Assembly: GCA_024691105.1 (NCBI GenBank)
Contig: JAILNY010000164.1
Coordinates: 1-36,403 of the forward strand
From: Treponema sp.
Lineage (GTDB): Bacteria > Spirochaetota > Spirochaetia > Treponematales > Treponemataceae
Length of the DNA stretch: 36,403 nucleotides
Direction: 5' to 3'
Shown: positions 14,397 to 22,938 of the stretch, in pieces
Layout of the letters: the number at the start of each line of letters is the position of its first letter
Numbering within the stretch: the stretch's first letter is position 1
The notes under the pieces: generated by a model
The model's database searches: none
Told to the model about the DNA's origin: nothing
The model's input: only the letters and a program-made list of their open reading frames with translations
Position numbers and translations under genes: made by a program

Positions 14397-15571
14397 AAGA
14401 TTTTTTAAATGCAATTCAAAATTTTAAAAGAAATAAGACCCGTTCATTTTTATCTTTGCTAGGTGTAATCATCGGTGTCTGTGCTGTAATAGTAATTACA
14501 AGTCTTGGTAACAGTTCAACAAAACAGGTTCAGGATACTTTTGGAACAAGCGGTCTTGATATCGTAAGTATTTCAAGCGGCTTTATGCGCCGCAATCGTG
14601 ATTCTGTTAAGCTTATCTTTGACGAAGCATTTAGAAAAAAATTATTTGAAGAAGTAAGGGACATTAAACATGTCTGGTATAAAAACAGCTTTAGTTCAAC
14701 TTTGACTTATGGAACTGTTTCTGCAACGACAAACTGTTCTGCAGTAGAATACGGTTATCTAGAAATGTACAACATGGCCCTTGAAGACGGAGAATATTTT
14801 TCTGTTACTGATAACGAAGAAGGAATGCAGAAAATTATTCTTGGTCACGACATGGCAGAAAACCTTTTTCCAGCTGGTGATGCTGTCGGACAGAATATAA
14901 CTGTTGTCGTTGATAAAGTTACTTTTGGTTTTAAGATTATCGGTGTCTTAAAAGAGCAGACTGTCGGAATGGAGTCGGGAACTGCATTTGTTCCGCGCGG
15001 GTTTTATTCTAAAAAGGTAAAACCAAATCCAACTGCAGATACTGTATTAGTCCAGGCAACCAGTTCAGAAAAATCGACAGAGCTTGTTACGACATTGACT
15101 GCATATTGTAAGTCCCTTACCGGCACAGAATCTGTACGCGTAAATTCGATGCAGACAATGCTTGAGCAGATGAGCTCAATTACAAATACGATGAGTGTAT
15201 TGCTTGCCGCGGTTGCCGCCATCTCTCTTTTAGTTGGCGGTATCGGAATTATGAATATCATGATTGTAACTGTAACAGAGCGCCGGCAGGAAATTGGAAT
15301 CCGTAAAGCGCTGGGAGCAAACCCGCGCGACATTTGTCAGCAGTTTTTGATTGAATCTGCAAGCATTACAGTCATTGGTGGTATTATCGGTGTCGTGCTT
15401 GGAGTGATTATAAGTCTTGCGTGTGAATATGTACGTGGAATGAGTATGGTAATAAGCACAAAGGCTTGTGTAATTTCGTTTGTATTTTCGGTTTTTGTAG
15501 GAATCTTTTTTGGATTGAACCCAGCCTTGCGTGCTGCAAAGCTGGATCCGGTGGAAGCGTTGGCTTCCTAG
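14390..15571 (+). CDS. ABC transporter permease, MacB/FtsX type
   Basis: This 393-residue inner-membrane permease has the MacB topology: one N-terminal membrane helix (about residues 18-40, FLSLLGVIIGVCAVIVITSLG), a large periplasmic domain (about 45-265) and three C-terminal helices. The ERRQEIGIRKALGANPRDI motif between the helices is the coupling region typical of FtsX-like permeases. Unlike E. coli MacB, the ATPase is a separate protein. Together with the three genes before it this forms a tripartite efflux or secretion pump; the cargo (drug, peptide or lipoprotein) cannot be read from sequence. Confidence 0.93.
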   Translation: MLEDFLNAIQNFKRNKTRSFLSLLGVIIGVCAVIVITSLGNSSTKQVQDTFGTSGLDIVSISSGFMRRNRDSVKLIFDEAFRKKLFEEVRDIKHVWYKNSFSSTLTYGTVSATTNCSAVEYGYLEMYNMALEDGEYFSVTDNEEGMQKIILGHDMAENLFPAGDAVGQNITVVVDKVTFGFKIIGVLKEQTVGMESGTAFVPRGFYSKKVKPNPTADTVLVQATSSEKSTELVTTLTAYCKSLTGTESVRVNSMQTMLEQMSSITNTMSVLLAAVAAISLLVGGIGIMNIMIVTVTERRQEIGIRKALGANPRDICQQFLIESASITVIGGIIGVVLGVIISLACEYVRGMSMVISTKACVISFVFSVFVGIFFGLNPALRAAKLDPVEALAS

Positions 15572-15619
15572 GTTTGCCGGCGGCTCTGTGTGGGATGCGA
15601 GAACCGCGCGGACGCGCGA

Positions 15620-16852
15620 TTAAACGTTTCCGATAAAGTACTTTTTCTTTCCACGGCGGAAGATTAAAATCTTACCTTCAAGTGCCATGTCGCGTGTAAT
15701 TACTTTTGTCTCGTCGTTAAGTACTTCTCCATTTACAGAAACAGCGTTTCCTTTTATAAACTCGCGTGCTTCACGTTTAGAACTTGCCATTCCGTTATTT
15801 ACAAGAACATCGATTAAAGGAAGTTCTTCTTTATAATCAAAGCTTGGAACACCCTTAAGTCCTGTCATAATGTCGTTTACAGAAAGACCTTTAAAGTCAC
15901 CTTTAAAAAGTTTTTCACTTACCATAACTGCATTGTCTGCTTCTTCTTTTCCATGGAGGTCTTTAACAACTTCCCATGCAAGAGTCTTTTGGGCAATGCG
16001 TGTTTCTGGAGCGGCCTGCTGCTGAGCGTAAATATCTTCAATCTGTTCGCGGCTCAAGAATGTAAATACTTTAAGGTATTCCAAAACCTTTGAGTCGTCA
16101 CTGTTAATAAGATACTGGTAAATTGCATAAGGCGAAGTAAGGGACTTTTCAAGCCATAGAGCGTTTCCTTCTGACTTTCCAAACTTCTTTCCTGTCGGGT
16201 CAAGAATGAGCGGCATTGTAAACGCATAAGCTGTTTTGTCCAGAACTTTGCGGATCAAATCTACGCCGGTTGTAATGTTACCCCACTGGTCACTTCCTGC
16301 TACCTGCATGATACAGTTCTTTGCCTGATACAAGTGCAAAAAGTCGTATCCCTGAAGCAGCATGTAAGAAAATTCTGCAAAGGTAATCCCTGTTTCAAGG
16401 CGGCGGCGGATAATGTCTTTATCCAGCATGTAGTTTACGTTAATGTACTTACCGATGTCGCGCAGAAAATTTAAGAATGTGTAATCCTTCATCCAGTCGT
16501 AGTTGTCAACGAGCTCTGCTGTCGGAACAAGTCTCTTAATCTGATTACGGATTCCGTTTATGTTATTGTTTACTTTTTCTTCACTGATAATTTCGCGCTC
16601 TGCTGTCGGGCGAGGGTCACCAATTCTACCTGTCGCGCCGCCGCACAATAATACCGGCTGGTGTCCTGCATTTGCAAGACGTTTTGCCATACACAAAGAT
16701 GAGTAGTGTCCTAAGTGGAGAGAATCTGCGGTAGGGTCGGTTCCCCAGTAAAAAGCAAAAGGCTTTCCGTCCAAAACCTTCTGGAGTTCAGCTTCTTCTC
16801 CCGCAATATCTTTTATAAGTCCGCGCCATTTTAAATCTTCAAATAATGTCAT
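15620..16852 (-). CDS. tyrS: Tyrosyl-tRNA synthetase
   Basis: This 410-residue class I synthetase charges tRNA-Tyr. The HIGH-equivalent motif is HLGH in PTADSLHLGHYSS, and the KMSKS-equivalent is KFGKSEGNALWL, marking the TyrRS1-like bacterial form. Tyr-binding residues lie in YMLLQGYDF and GSDQWGNI. A C-terminal S4 RNA-binding domain (VLVNNGMASSKREAREFIKGNAVSVNGE) completes the protein, which has full length. Its ATG overlaps the lgt stop by 4 bp, so it is the last gene of a three-gene minus-strand operon. Confidence 0.97.
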   Translation of the reverse strand: MTLFEDLKWRGLIKDIAGEEAELQKVLDGKPFAFYWGTDPTADSLHLGHYSSLCMAKRLANAGHQPVLLCGGATGRIGDPRPTAEREIISEEKVNNNINGIRNQIKRLVPTAELVDNYDWMKDYTFLNFLRDIGKYINVNYMLDKDIIRRRLETGITFAEFSYMLLQGYDFLHLYQAKNCIMQVAGSDQWGNITTGVDLIRKVLDKTAYAFTMPLILDPTGKKFGKSEGNALWLEKSLTSPYAIYQYLINSDDSKVLEYLKVFTFLSREQIEDIYAQQQAAPETRIAQKTLAWEVVKDLHGKEEADNAVMVSEKLFKGDFKGLSVNDIMTGLKGVPSFDYKEELPLIDVLVNNGMASSKREAREFIKGNAVSVNGEVLNDETKVITRDMALEGKILIFRRGKKKYFIGNV

Positions 16853-17829
16853 GCTTTCTTTCCTTTTTTATTTTGAATGTAACAGAATGTTCCAAGTGCA
16901 ATTCCAAACAGAATCATGATAACGCATAAAATCTGTCCGGTAGAAATATTTGTAAGAACAACATCTCTATCAAGCGGTGCTCCTGAAACGTTTCCTAATT
17001 TAAATCCCATGTCTTCATCCGGCATTCTAAAGTATTCAATAAAGAATCTGAAAAAGCCGTAGCCGATTACATAAAGCGAAGTTATAAAGCCGTCGAAAGG
17101 CTTCTTTTTGCGTACAAACCAGAGAATTGCAAAAAGTACAATTCCTTCAAAAAAAGCTTCGTAAAGCTGGCTTGGATGACGCGGAAGATTTACAAGACCA
17201 TTTGCCGGAATCGGCATTCCGACAGAGTCAGCAAATTCCTTTACCCATGCAATCGAAGCGCTGTAACTGTGCGCTGTCGGAAACTGCATTCCCCACGGCA
17301 TCTTTGTAAGGCGGCCAAATAATTCACCGTTTAAGAAATTTCCCAGTCGTCCAAAGGTATACCCGCACGGAATTGCAACACAGATTGCGTCCATCCATTT
17401 AAAAAGTGGCTTTTTATTTTTTTTGCACCAGAACAGTACGCCCAAAAATCCGCCGATAACGCCGCCGTGGTAGGACATTCCTGCAAGACCTGTAAAATTC
17501 ATCTGTTCATCAAACGGCCAGAAAATCAGCCACGGAGCTTTAAGATATTTTCCGCTCGGTGTATAAACAAGGCATGCAAAAATGCGCGCGCCGATTAAAA
17601 GAAAAACAAAGCCGGTTGCAATAAAGCTTAATACTTCATCTTCTGTAGGCTTTGAGTCTGCAGTATTAAGTTCTCCAGCCTTGTGTTGCTTTTTTAGAAT
17701 CATATATGCAAATGCAAAAGCAAAAACATACATAAGTCCATACCAGCGCAAAAAATGCAAAAAAGGAACGCCCGGAATAATTTCCGGCGTAATCCATTTT
17801 GGATAAGTTATGTAGAGTAGTGAACTCAT
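16849..17829 (-). CDS. lgt: Prolipoprotein diacylglyceryl transferase
   Basis: This 326-residue inner-membrane enzyme transfers diacylglycerol from phosphatidylglycerol to the lipobox Cys of prelipoproteins, the first step of lipoprotein maturation. About seven membrane segments are visible. The Lgt signature GYTFGRLGNFLNGELFGRLT and the upstream YHGGVIGG loop are present, as are the C-terminal RHPSQLYEAFFEG and GFFRFFIEYFRMPD motifs. It overlaps both the upstream ATPase gene and the downstream tyrS by 4 bp. Spirochaetes carry many lipoproteins, so the gene is expected to be essential here. Confidence 0.96.
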   Translation of the reverse strand: MSSLLYITYPKWITPEIIPGVPFLHFLRWYGLMYVFAFAFAYMILKKQHKAGELNTADSKPTEDEVLSFIATGFVFLLIGARIFACLVYTPSGKYLKAPWLIFWPFDEQMNFTGLAGMSYHGGVIGGFLGVLFWCKKNKKPLFKWMDAICVAIPCGYTFGRLGNFLNGELFGRLTKMPWGMQFPTAHSYSASIAWVKEFADSVGMPIPANGLVNLPRHPSQLYEAFFEGIVLFAILWFVRKKKPFDGFITSLYVIGYGFFRFFIEYFRMPDEDMGFKLGNVSGAPLDRDVVLTNISTGQILCVIMILFGIALGTFCYIQNKKGKKA

Positions 17830-18974
17830 ATTTTAAATCCTTGTTCAACTGCTTTTAAAAGCTTTGATTTTAGTAAATTATTTTCTTTTCGGATTTGAGT
17901 TAATTCATAGTTCTGCATCTTAATTGTTTCTATTAACTCGCCGGTTGTTAAAGCACCGCTTCCGACCAAATCCTGAATGCCGCTGATTTTAAGTTCAAAA
18001 TCTTCTGCCGCTTCTTCTGAAGCCTGCTCAAATGAGAATGAACTTAAATCATCTGATGGAGTAAAGTCGTCGTCAAACGAAAGTGCCTCTGATGCAAGAA
18101 TTTTTTCTGTAATGCGGTAAATTGCCTGAGACAAAACGCACTGCGGCTTATAGATGATTACCGGAAGACGGCTTGCAAGTGCGCGGTCTTCGAGAGAATC
18201 GCGGTACATAATTCCAAGATGCTCAAGATCAAGCCCAAGATACTGGTTGCACGAAGCACGGATTCTCTGAGCGCGGTCAGCATCCTTTGGGTCTTCGATC
18301 ATATTCATAATAAGGCGCGGCTTAAAAAGCTTAAGACGCTTTTCAAATTTTTCTGCGTTTTCAGGATCTACCTGACGGATTTCTTCGATAAGCTTTGGAA
18401 TATAAAGACGCTGCATTGCCTGCGGATCTTTTTTTAGCTGTGTCAGTTTTTTAGAAGCCGCGCTTGTCGGTTTAAATGAAGATGTCATCAATCGGAATAC
18501 GGCATTCTTTAAGAAGAGATATCCGTTTAAGGTTGCTGTGACAGCTGGTGCTGTTACAACAATTCCCTGTGGAGACAAAAGGAATAAGTCAAGAATTATC
18601 TGATGAGTTCCAGCGCCAAGGTCTATTACAAGATAATCGCAGTCAAGGCTCTTAAAGGCCTTAATCAGTTTATTGCGCTGTGGAGCTTTTAATGAAGTAA
18701 GTCCTGGAATTTCTGAGTCGCCTGCAATAAATCTTACGTTTTCGTAATCTGACCAGGCGATGATATCTTCAAAATTACCGTTTCCGGTAAGCCATGTTCC
18801 AAGGCCCTCTTTAGGAGCCTGCTGTCCTAATACAAGGTGAAGGTTAGAAGCACCAAGGTCTAAATCTGCTAAAACAACTCTTTTTCCACTCTGACCAAGT
18901 GCAATGGCCAGGTTTGCGGACAAAAGGCTCTTTCCTACACCGCCTTTTCCGCTGGCAACTGGAATAATCTGCAT
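17826..18974 (-). CDS. MinD/ParA/FlhG-like P-loop ATPase
   Basis: This 382-residue ATPase has a deviant Walker A motif GKGGVGKS at the N-terminus, LADLDLGASNLHLVLG, and DYLVIDLGAGTHQIILDLF, all typical of the MinD/FlhG/ParA group. Two extra segments set it apart: an insert (about 165-215) before the KPRLIMNMI strand, and an acidic C-terminal tail ending in a short coiled coil (MQNYELTQIRKENNLLKSKLL). FlhG-like proteins control flagellar number or position, which would suit a spirochaete, but the role here is unproven. ATG 18974 is preferred to TTG 18983 because a strong promoter ends 9 nt before it. It heads an operon with lgt and tyrS. Confidence 0.85.
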   Translation of the reverse strand: MQIIPVASGKGGVGKSLLSANLAIALGQSGKRVVLADLDLGASNLHLVLGQQAPKEGLGTWLTGNGNFEDIIAWSDYENVRFIAGDSEIPGLTSLKAPQRNKLIKAFKSLDCDYLVIDLGAGTHQIILDLFLLSPQGIVVTAPAVTATLNGYLFLKNAVFRLMTSSFKPTSAASKKLTQLKKDPQAMQRLYIPKLIEEIRQVDPENAEKFEKRLKLFKPRLIMNMIEDPKDADRAQRIRASCNQYLGLDLEHLGIMYRDSLEDRALASRLPVIIYKPQCVLSQAIYRITEKILASEALSFDDDFTPSDDLSSFSFEQASEEAAEDFELKISGIQDLVGSGALTTGELIETIKMQNYELTQIRKENNLLKSKLLKAVEQGFKI

Positions 18975-18983
18975 AATGCGCAA

Positions 18984-19012
18984 ATTATACTATAAAATGT
19001 ACATCTGCTCAA
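18984..19012 (-). promoter_or_regulatory. Promoter of the minD-like/lgt/tyrS operon
   Basis: On the minus strand TTGAGC (19007-19012), 17-nt spacer, TATAAT (18984-18989), then 9 nt to ATG 18974. The mRNA would have a leader of at most about 3 nt. Confidence 0.7.
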
Positions 19013-19059
19013 CATAAGGCAGATTAAAATGCAGGCCTGACGCTGTAAAAATTTATTTC

Positions 19060-19088
19060 TTGAAGGCTCAAAAAATGTGTGGTAAAAT
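19060..19088 (+). promoter_or_regulatory. Promoter of the GAF-GGDEF gene
   Basis: TTGAAG (19060-19065), 17-nt spacer, TAAAAT (19083-19088) preceded by TGG. The start codon is 24 nt further on with a GGTAGG/AGGTG-like site, so this gene has a normal short leader. Confidence 0.65.
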
Positions 19089-19112
19089 AGAACAATCGGT
19101 AGGTGTAGAGTT

Positions 19113-20537
19113 ATGGATTTTCAAAAAATTGTAGATGGAATAGGGGCTATGGCGTGTATCGTTTCAGTTGAAAAGCTTGAAAACGACCGCTACGGAAAGT
19201 TTAGAATTGTAACAGGAAACCGGTCATACATAAGTACTATCGAAAAACCTGGCCCTGGTACAAAAATGCTGACCGACAAGTTCATTCCTAACGCTGAATA
19301 CACAACTTATCTTACCCGCGATTTAAATTTTGAAGACTTCTGCTACCGTGCCGCTGTAAAAAAACAGTGCCTTCATTCCTATGCACATCCTGACAGGATG
19401 CCGGTCTGGTTCAATATGACCTTTTTGCCCATCGATTACGAGGAAGGTAATCTCTGCCATTGTATTTATATAATGGAAATAAATGTCGAAGCAGATTCAA
19501 AACGGCTTTCTAATATTTCTGGCGAGATGGCATCTGCTGTTCTTGAAACTTGTATTAAGCTTCGTGGAACGACAGATTTTAAAAACACAATGAAGAGCGT
19601 TGTTAAAGACATTCGTGAACTTTGTGATGCTGAACATTGCTGTATTCTTACAATGAATACTTATGAAAAATCATGTGCTGTTTTGTGCGAAGCATTCAGC
19701 GAGACATCAAAGCTTAAGCCAATGGATACTTATCTCAACGAGCATTTTTATTCACTTGTCGAAAGTTGGGAAGATACTATTGCCGGTAGTAACTGTCTTA
19801 TTGCTAAAAATGATCAGGATATGGAAGTTGTTCAGCAGCGAAATCCTGGCTGGTATGAATCGCTTTTAATTGCAGGGGCAAAAAACATTGTTTTATTCCC
19901 TTTAAAATCGCGAGACCACCTTTTGGGTTATATGTGGGTAATTAATTTTAATGCAGATAATGCAGTTAAAATTAAAGAGACTCTCGAGCTTACAACATTT
20001 ATTCTTGGTTCTGAGCTTGCAAACTATCTTCTTTTGGACCGCTTAAAGATTTTAAGTTCAAAGGATATGCTTACAGGCGTTTTAAATCGTAACGAGATGA
20101 ATAATTTTGTAGATAAGCTTTCTGCTCCGCCGGAAAAAGCTGAAGAAGAAATTTCTGACTCTTCTGTCGGTGTAATTTTTGCAGACCTCAATGGTTTAAA
20201 AACTGTAAATGATGAAGAAGGTCATCCAGCCGGAGATAAGCTTTTAAAGGATGCTGCAAAAGTATTGCTTGAAGTTTTTGATGACAGTCAGATTTTCCGT
20301 GCCGGTGGTGATGAGTTTTCTATTATTATTACAGGAATAACGGAGAATGAATTAAATAAAAAGATAGAACAGATAAGAAAAGTTTCTGAAAATTACGGAA
20401 AGGTAAATTTTGCGCTGGGTGGTAGTGTAGAACCGAGCAGAAAGAATGTCCGTCTTGCTTTGCGCCATGCTGATGAAAACATGTACGAAGACAAGAAAAA
20501 ATATTACGCTGCACATCCGGAAAAGAAAGTCCGCTAG
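19113..20537 (+). CDS. GAF-GGDEF protein, probable diguanylate cyclase
   Basis: This 474-residue cytosolic protein has an N-terminal PAS-like region (about 10-130), a GAF-like sensor domain (about 150-300; DIRELCDAEHCCILTMN to LLGYMWVINFN) and a C-terminal GGDEF domain (about 305-470). The active-site motif RAGGDEF (GGDEF at 398-402), FADLNGLKTVND and a closing HADENMYEDKK are intact, so synthesis of cyclic di-GMP from GTP is likely. The RxxD inhibitory site normally five residues before GGDEF is absent, so product inhibition through that site is not expected. The signal sensed is unknown. No membrane segment is present. Confidence 0.9.
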   Translation: MDFQKIVDGIGAMACIVSVEKLENDRYGKFRIVTGNRSYISTIEKPGPGTKMLTDKFIPNAEYTTYLTRDLNFEDFCYRAAVKKQCLHSYAHPDRMPVWFNMTFLPIDYEEGNLCHCIYIMEINVEADSKRLSNISGEMASAVLETCIKLRGTTDFKNTMKSVVKDIRELCDAEHCCILTMNTYEKSCAVLCEAFSETSKLKPMDTYLNEHFYSLVESWEDTIAGSNCLIAKNDQDMEVVQQRNPGWYESLLIAGAKNIVLFPLKSRDHLLGYMWVINFNADNAVKIKETLELTTFILGSELANYLLLDRLKILSSKDMLTGVLNRNEMNNFVDKLSAPPEKAEEEISDSSVGVIFADLNGLKTVNDEEGHPAGDKLLKDAAKVLLEVFDDSQIFRAGGDEFSIIITGITENELNKKIEQIRKVSENYGKVNFALGGSVEPSRKNVRLALRHADENMYEDKKKYYAAHPEKKVR

Positions 20538-20565
20538 TTTTTAGTGCCGTATTTTTTTTAGACGC

Positions 20566-20594
20566 TTGTCACCATTTTATCTTTGGAATAATAT
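20566..20594 (+). promoter_or_regulatory. Promoter of the ctpA-rsmE operon
   Basis: TTGTCA (20566-20571), 17-nt spacer, TAATAT (20589-20594), then 7 nt to ATG 20602. AAGGG lies in those 7 nt but is too close to the ATG for a normal ribosome site, so a leaderless start is the simpler reading. Confidence 0.55.
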
Positions 20595-20601
20595 AAGGGA
20601 T

Positions 20602-22098
20602 ATGATTTATCGAAATATAAAAGCGCGTATTCTTACGCTTATCTTTACATTTGGTATTTTTGTTTCTGCAGGTTGTGCTCAATCGCAGAAGTCTAACGCA
20701 GATGAAGACAGGTATTTAAAAAATTTCCTTACTATCTATAAATATCTTCAGGATAATTATGTTGAACCTGTTGAAGCAAAAAAATTATACGAGGGTGCTA
20801 TCAAGGGAATGATGGAATCCCTTGGAGATCCGTATACAGTCTATCTTGATATTCAGGATATGCGGGGCTTAACAGATACTACAAGCGGAAACTTTTATGG
20901 CGTTGGTCTTTCAATTTCCAAGATGAATAAATCAACTCCGGAAAAGCCTGCTTACGTTGATGTAGTTGCTCCGATTGAAAATACTCCGGGTTACAAAGCC
21001 GGAATCCAGGCCGGAGATAAAATCACAGAAATTAACGGAGAGCCGACTCCGCCGATGAGCATGGAAGATGTACTTTCGCGCTTAAGAGGTCCGCGCGGTG
21101 AACCTGTAGAAGTTACGATTCTCCGTGGAAAAACCGTTACCTTTAAAAAGACTTTAATCCGTGATTTGATTCAGGTGCCGACAGTTGAATCTGCAATGAT
21201 TGGAACTATCGGTTATATGCGTCTTATTCAGTTTACGCCGGAGACTGCTCCAAATGTGGAACAGGCAATTAAATCATTTGAAAACGCAGGCGGCTACACA
21301 GGTCTTATCATTGACCTCAGAAATAATCCGGGCGGTCTTTTGGACAGCGCTGTAAAGGTTGCTGACAAGTTTATAGATTCTGGTGTTATCGTTTCTACAA
21401 AGAGCCGTATCTCTTCTGAAAATAAAGCCTTTTCTGCAACAAAGAGTTCAACTCTTGTAAAGAAAAATGTTCCTATCGTTGTTCTTATAAACAAGGGTTC
21501 TGCAAGTGCTTCTGAAATTCTTGCAGGTGCCTTAAAAGATTATCACGTTGCATATCTTGTTGGTGAACGTACTTACGGAAAAGGCTCTGTTCAGCAGGTA
21601 ATTCCATTTACAGAACCAGATGGAACTCTTGACGGAATTAAGCTTACCGTTGCCCGCTATTATTCACCGACTGACTGCAATATCGACAAGATTGGAATTC
21701 CTCCGGATCGCGAAGTTAAATTTACTGAATACACAGATGAACAGACAAAGTCGTTTATCAAGATGACAGAAGATCAGGTAATTGAAAAATATGTCGAAGC
21801 TCATCCTGACATGACAGAAGATGATATTGCTGTTTATGCATCGAAGCTTCAGAAGGAATATGGGCTTGACCTTCGTCTTTTGAGACGCCTTATCAGAGTT
21901 GAAACAAGACGTACAAAAAAGGCAATGGTTTACGACCTTGATTACGATGTTCAGTTAAACGAAGCAATTAAAATTATTAAAGAAGAAAAATTTACTTCGC
22001 TTGTTCGTTCAACAAAAACATTAAAGCAGCTTCAGCAGGAAGCAGAAGACGAAGATGCAAAAAAGCAGGAGCTTGAGCCTTCTGTAAAGAAAGACTAG
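20602..22098 (+). CDS. ctpA: Carboxy-terminal processing protease (S41), possible lipoprotein
   Basis: This 498-residue serine protease acts outside the cytoplasmic membrane and trims or degrades proteins from their C-termini. The N-terminus has a hydrophobic segment ending VSAGC (Cys25), a plausible relaxed spirochaetal lipobox, so it may be lipid-anchored. A PDZ domain (about 85-180, GVGLSISK to PVEVTILRG) precedes the S41 catalytic core. The catalytic Ser lies in NKGSASASEILAGAL and the Lys in GERTYGKGSVQQ. An additional 120-residue acidic and basic C-terminal region follows. ATG 20602 gives a normal signal sequence; the longer TTG start overlaps the promoter. It is the first gene of a four-gene run. 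Confidence 0.92.
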   Translation: MIYRNIKARILTLIFTFGIFVSAGCAQSQKSNADEDRYLKNFLTIYKYLQDNYVEPVEAKKLYEGAIKGMMESLGDPYTVYLDIQDMRGLTDTTSGNFYGVGLSISKMNKSTPEKPAYVDVVAPIENTPGYKAGIQAGDKITEINGEPTPPMSMEDVLSRLRGPRGEPVEVTILRGKTVTFKKTLIRDLIQVPTVESAMIGTIGYMRLIQFTPETAPNVEQAIKSFENAGGYTGLIIDLRNNPGGLLDSAVKVADKFIDSGVIVSTKSRISSENKAFSATKSSTLVKKNVPIVVLINKGSASASEILAGALKDYHVAYLVGERTYGKGSVQQVIPFTEPDGTLDGIKLTVARYYSPTDCNIDKIGIPPDREVKFTEYTDEQTKSFIKMTEDQVIEKYVEAHPDMTEDDIAVYASKLQKEYGLDLRLLRRLIRVETRRTKKAMVYDLDYDVQLNEAIKIIKEEKFTSLVRSTKTLKQLQQEAEDEDAKKQELEPSVKKD

Positions 22099-22107
22099 GC
22101 AGTTCTG

Positions 22108-22938
22108 ATGCGCCAGTTTGTTCTTGAAAAAAAGCCGGACTCAAAGGGTCTTATTACTATTGACGGAAAAGATTTTAAATACATCCGTCAGGTTTTAAGA
22201 CTCAAAGCCGGTGATATGATAAAAGTATCTTCCTTTGGAAAATCCTACTCTGCAACTCTTGCGTCAATCGATGACTCAAAAAAAATAATTACGCTTCAGT
22301 TGTGTGACACTCAAACTGAACCAAAAGAGTCCGGGGCAGTCCCGTCGGACCGGCCGGAGTTCTGGCTTTTGCAATTTATTCCAAAGCCGCAGAAGATGGA
22401 ACTGATTATAAGACAGGCAGTCGAGTGCGGTGTAAGTAAAATTATTCCGGTTGTGGGAGAGTATTCGCAGGATAGAGGCGAGCGCCGCGAACGTATTGAA
22501 CGCATTATCCGCGAGGCCCGTCAGCAAAGTGGATCTCCTGTAGAGACAGAGGTGTTAGAAGCGATGGCACTTGAAAGCGCCCTTGAATTGATAAAGGAGC
22601 GGCGCGAGCAGGCTTTAAACGATAAAAAGGCTAGCGTTTGTATTTCGCTTTATGAGCGTAATCAGGATTCTGTGTCGGTGCACGAAGCGGTATCGCGTGC
22701 TGTAAATGACGCTGAATCCTGCGCGACCTCAGCAGACGCGAAAATCGATTTTGCAATCTGCGCAGTCGGATGCGAAGGCGGCATAAGTCCGTCTGAAATT
22801 ACATTGCTAAAAGACGCAGGATTTAGTACAGTACATTTAGATGTAAATATATTGCGCTGCGAGACTGCAAGCCTTTACGGAATGGCAGTTTTACAGACGA
22901 CAATTTTGGAGAATAAAAAATGGCAGTTGAAAGAATAA
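22108..22938 (+). CDS. rsmE: 16S rRNA (uracil1498-N3)-methyltransferase
   Basis: This 276-residue SPOUT-class enzyme methylates U1498 of 16S rRNA. The N-terminal PUA-like domain begins MRQFVLEKKP and includes HxxQVLR-like YIRQVLRLKAGD. The SPOUT part has QFIPKPQKMELIIRQAVECGV, ERIERIIREARQQSG and the knot region CAVGCEGGISPSEI with ILRCETASLYGMAVLQ. The length is slightly above average because of extra residues near 165-215. It overlaps the next gene by 19 bp. Confidence 0.93.
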   Translation: MRQFVLEKKPDSKGLITIDGKDFKYIRQVLRLKAGDMIKVSSFGKSYSATLASIDDSKKIITLQLCDTQTEPKESGAVPSDRPEFWLLQFIPKPQKMELIIRQAVECGVSKIIPVVGEYSQDRGERRERIERIIREARQQSGSPVETEVLEAMALESALELIKERREQALNDKKASVCISLYERNQDSVSVHEAVSRAVNDAESCATSADAKIDFAICAVGCEGGISPSEITLLKDAGFSTVHLDVNILRCETASLYGMAVLQTTILENKKWQLKE

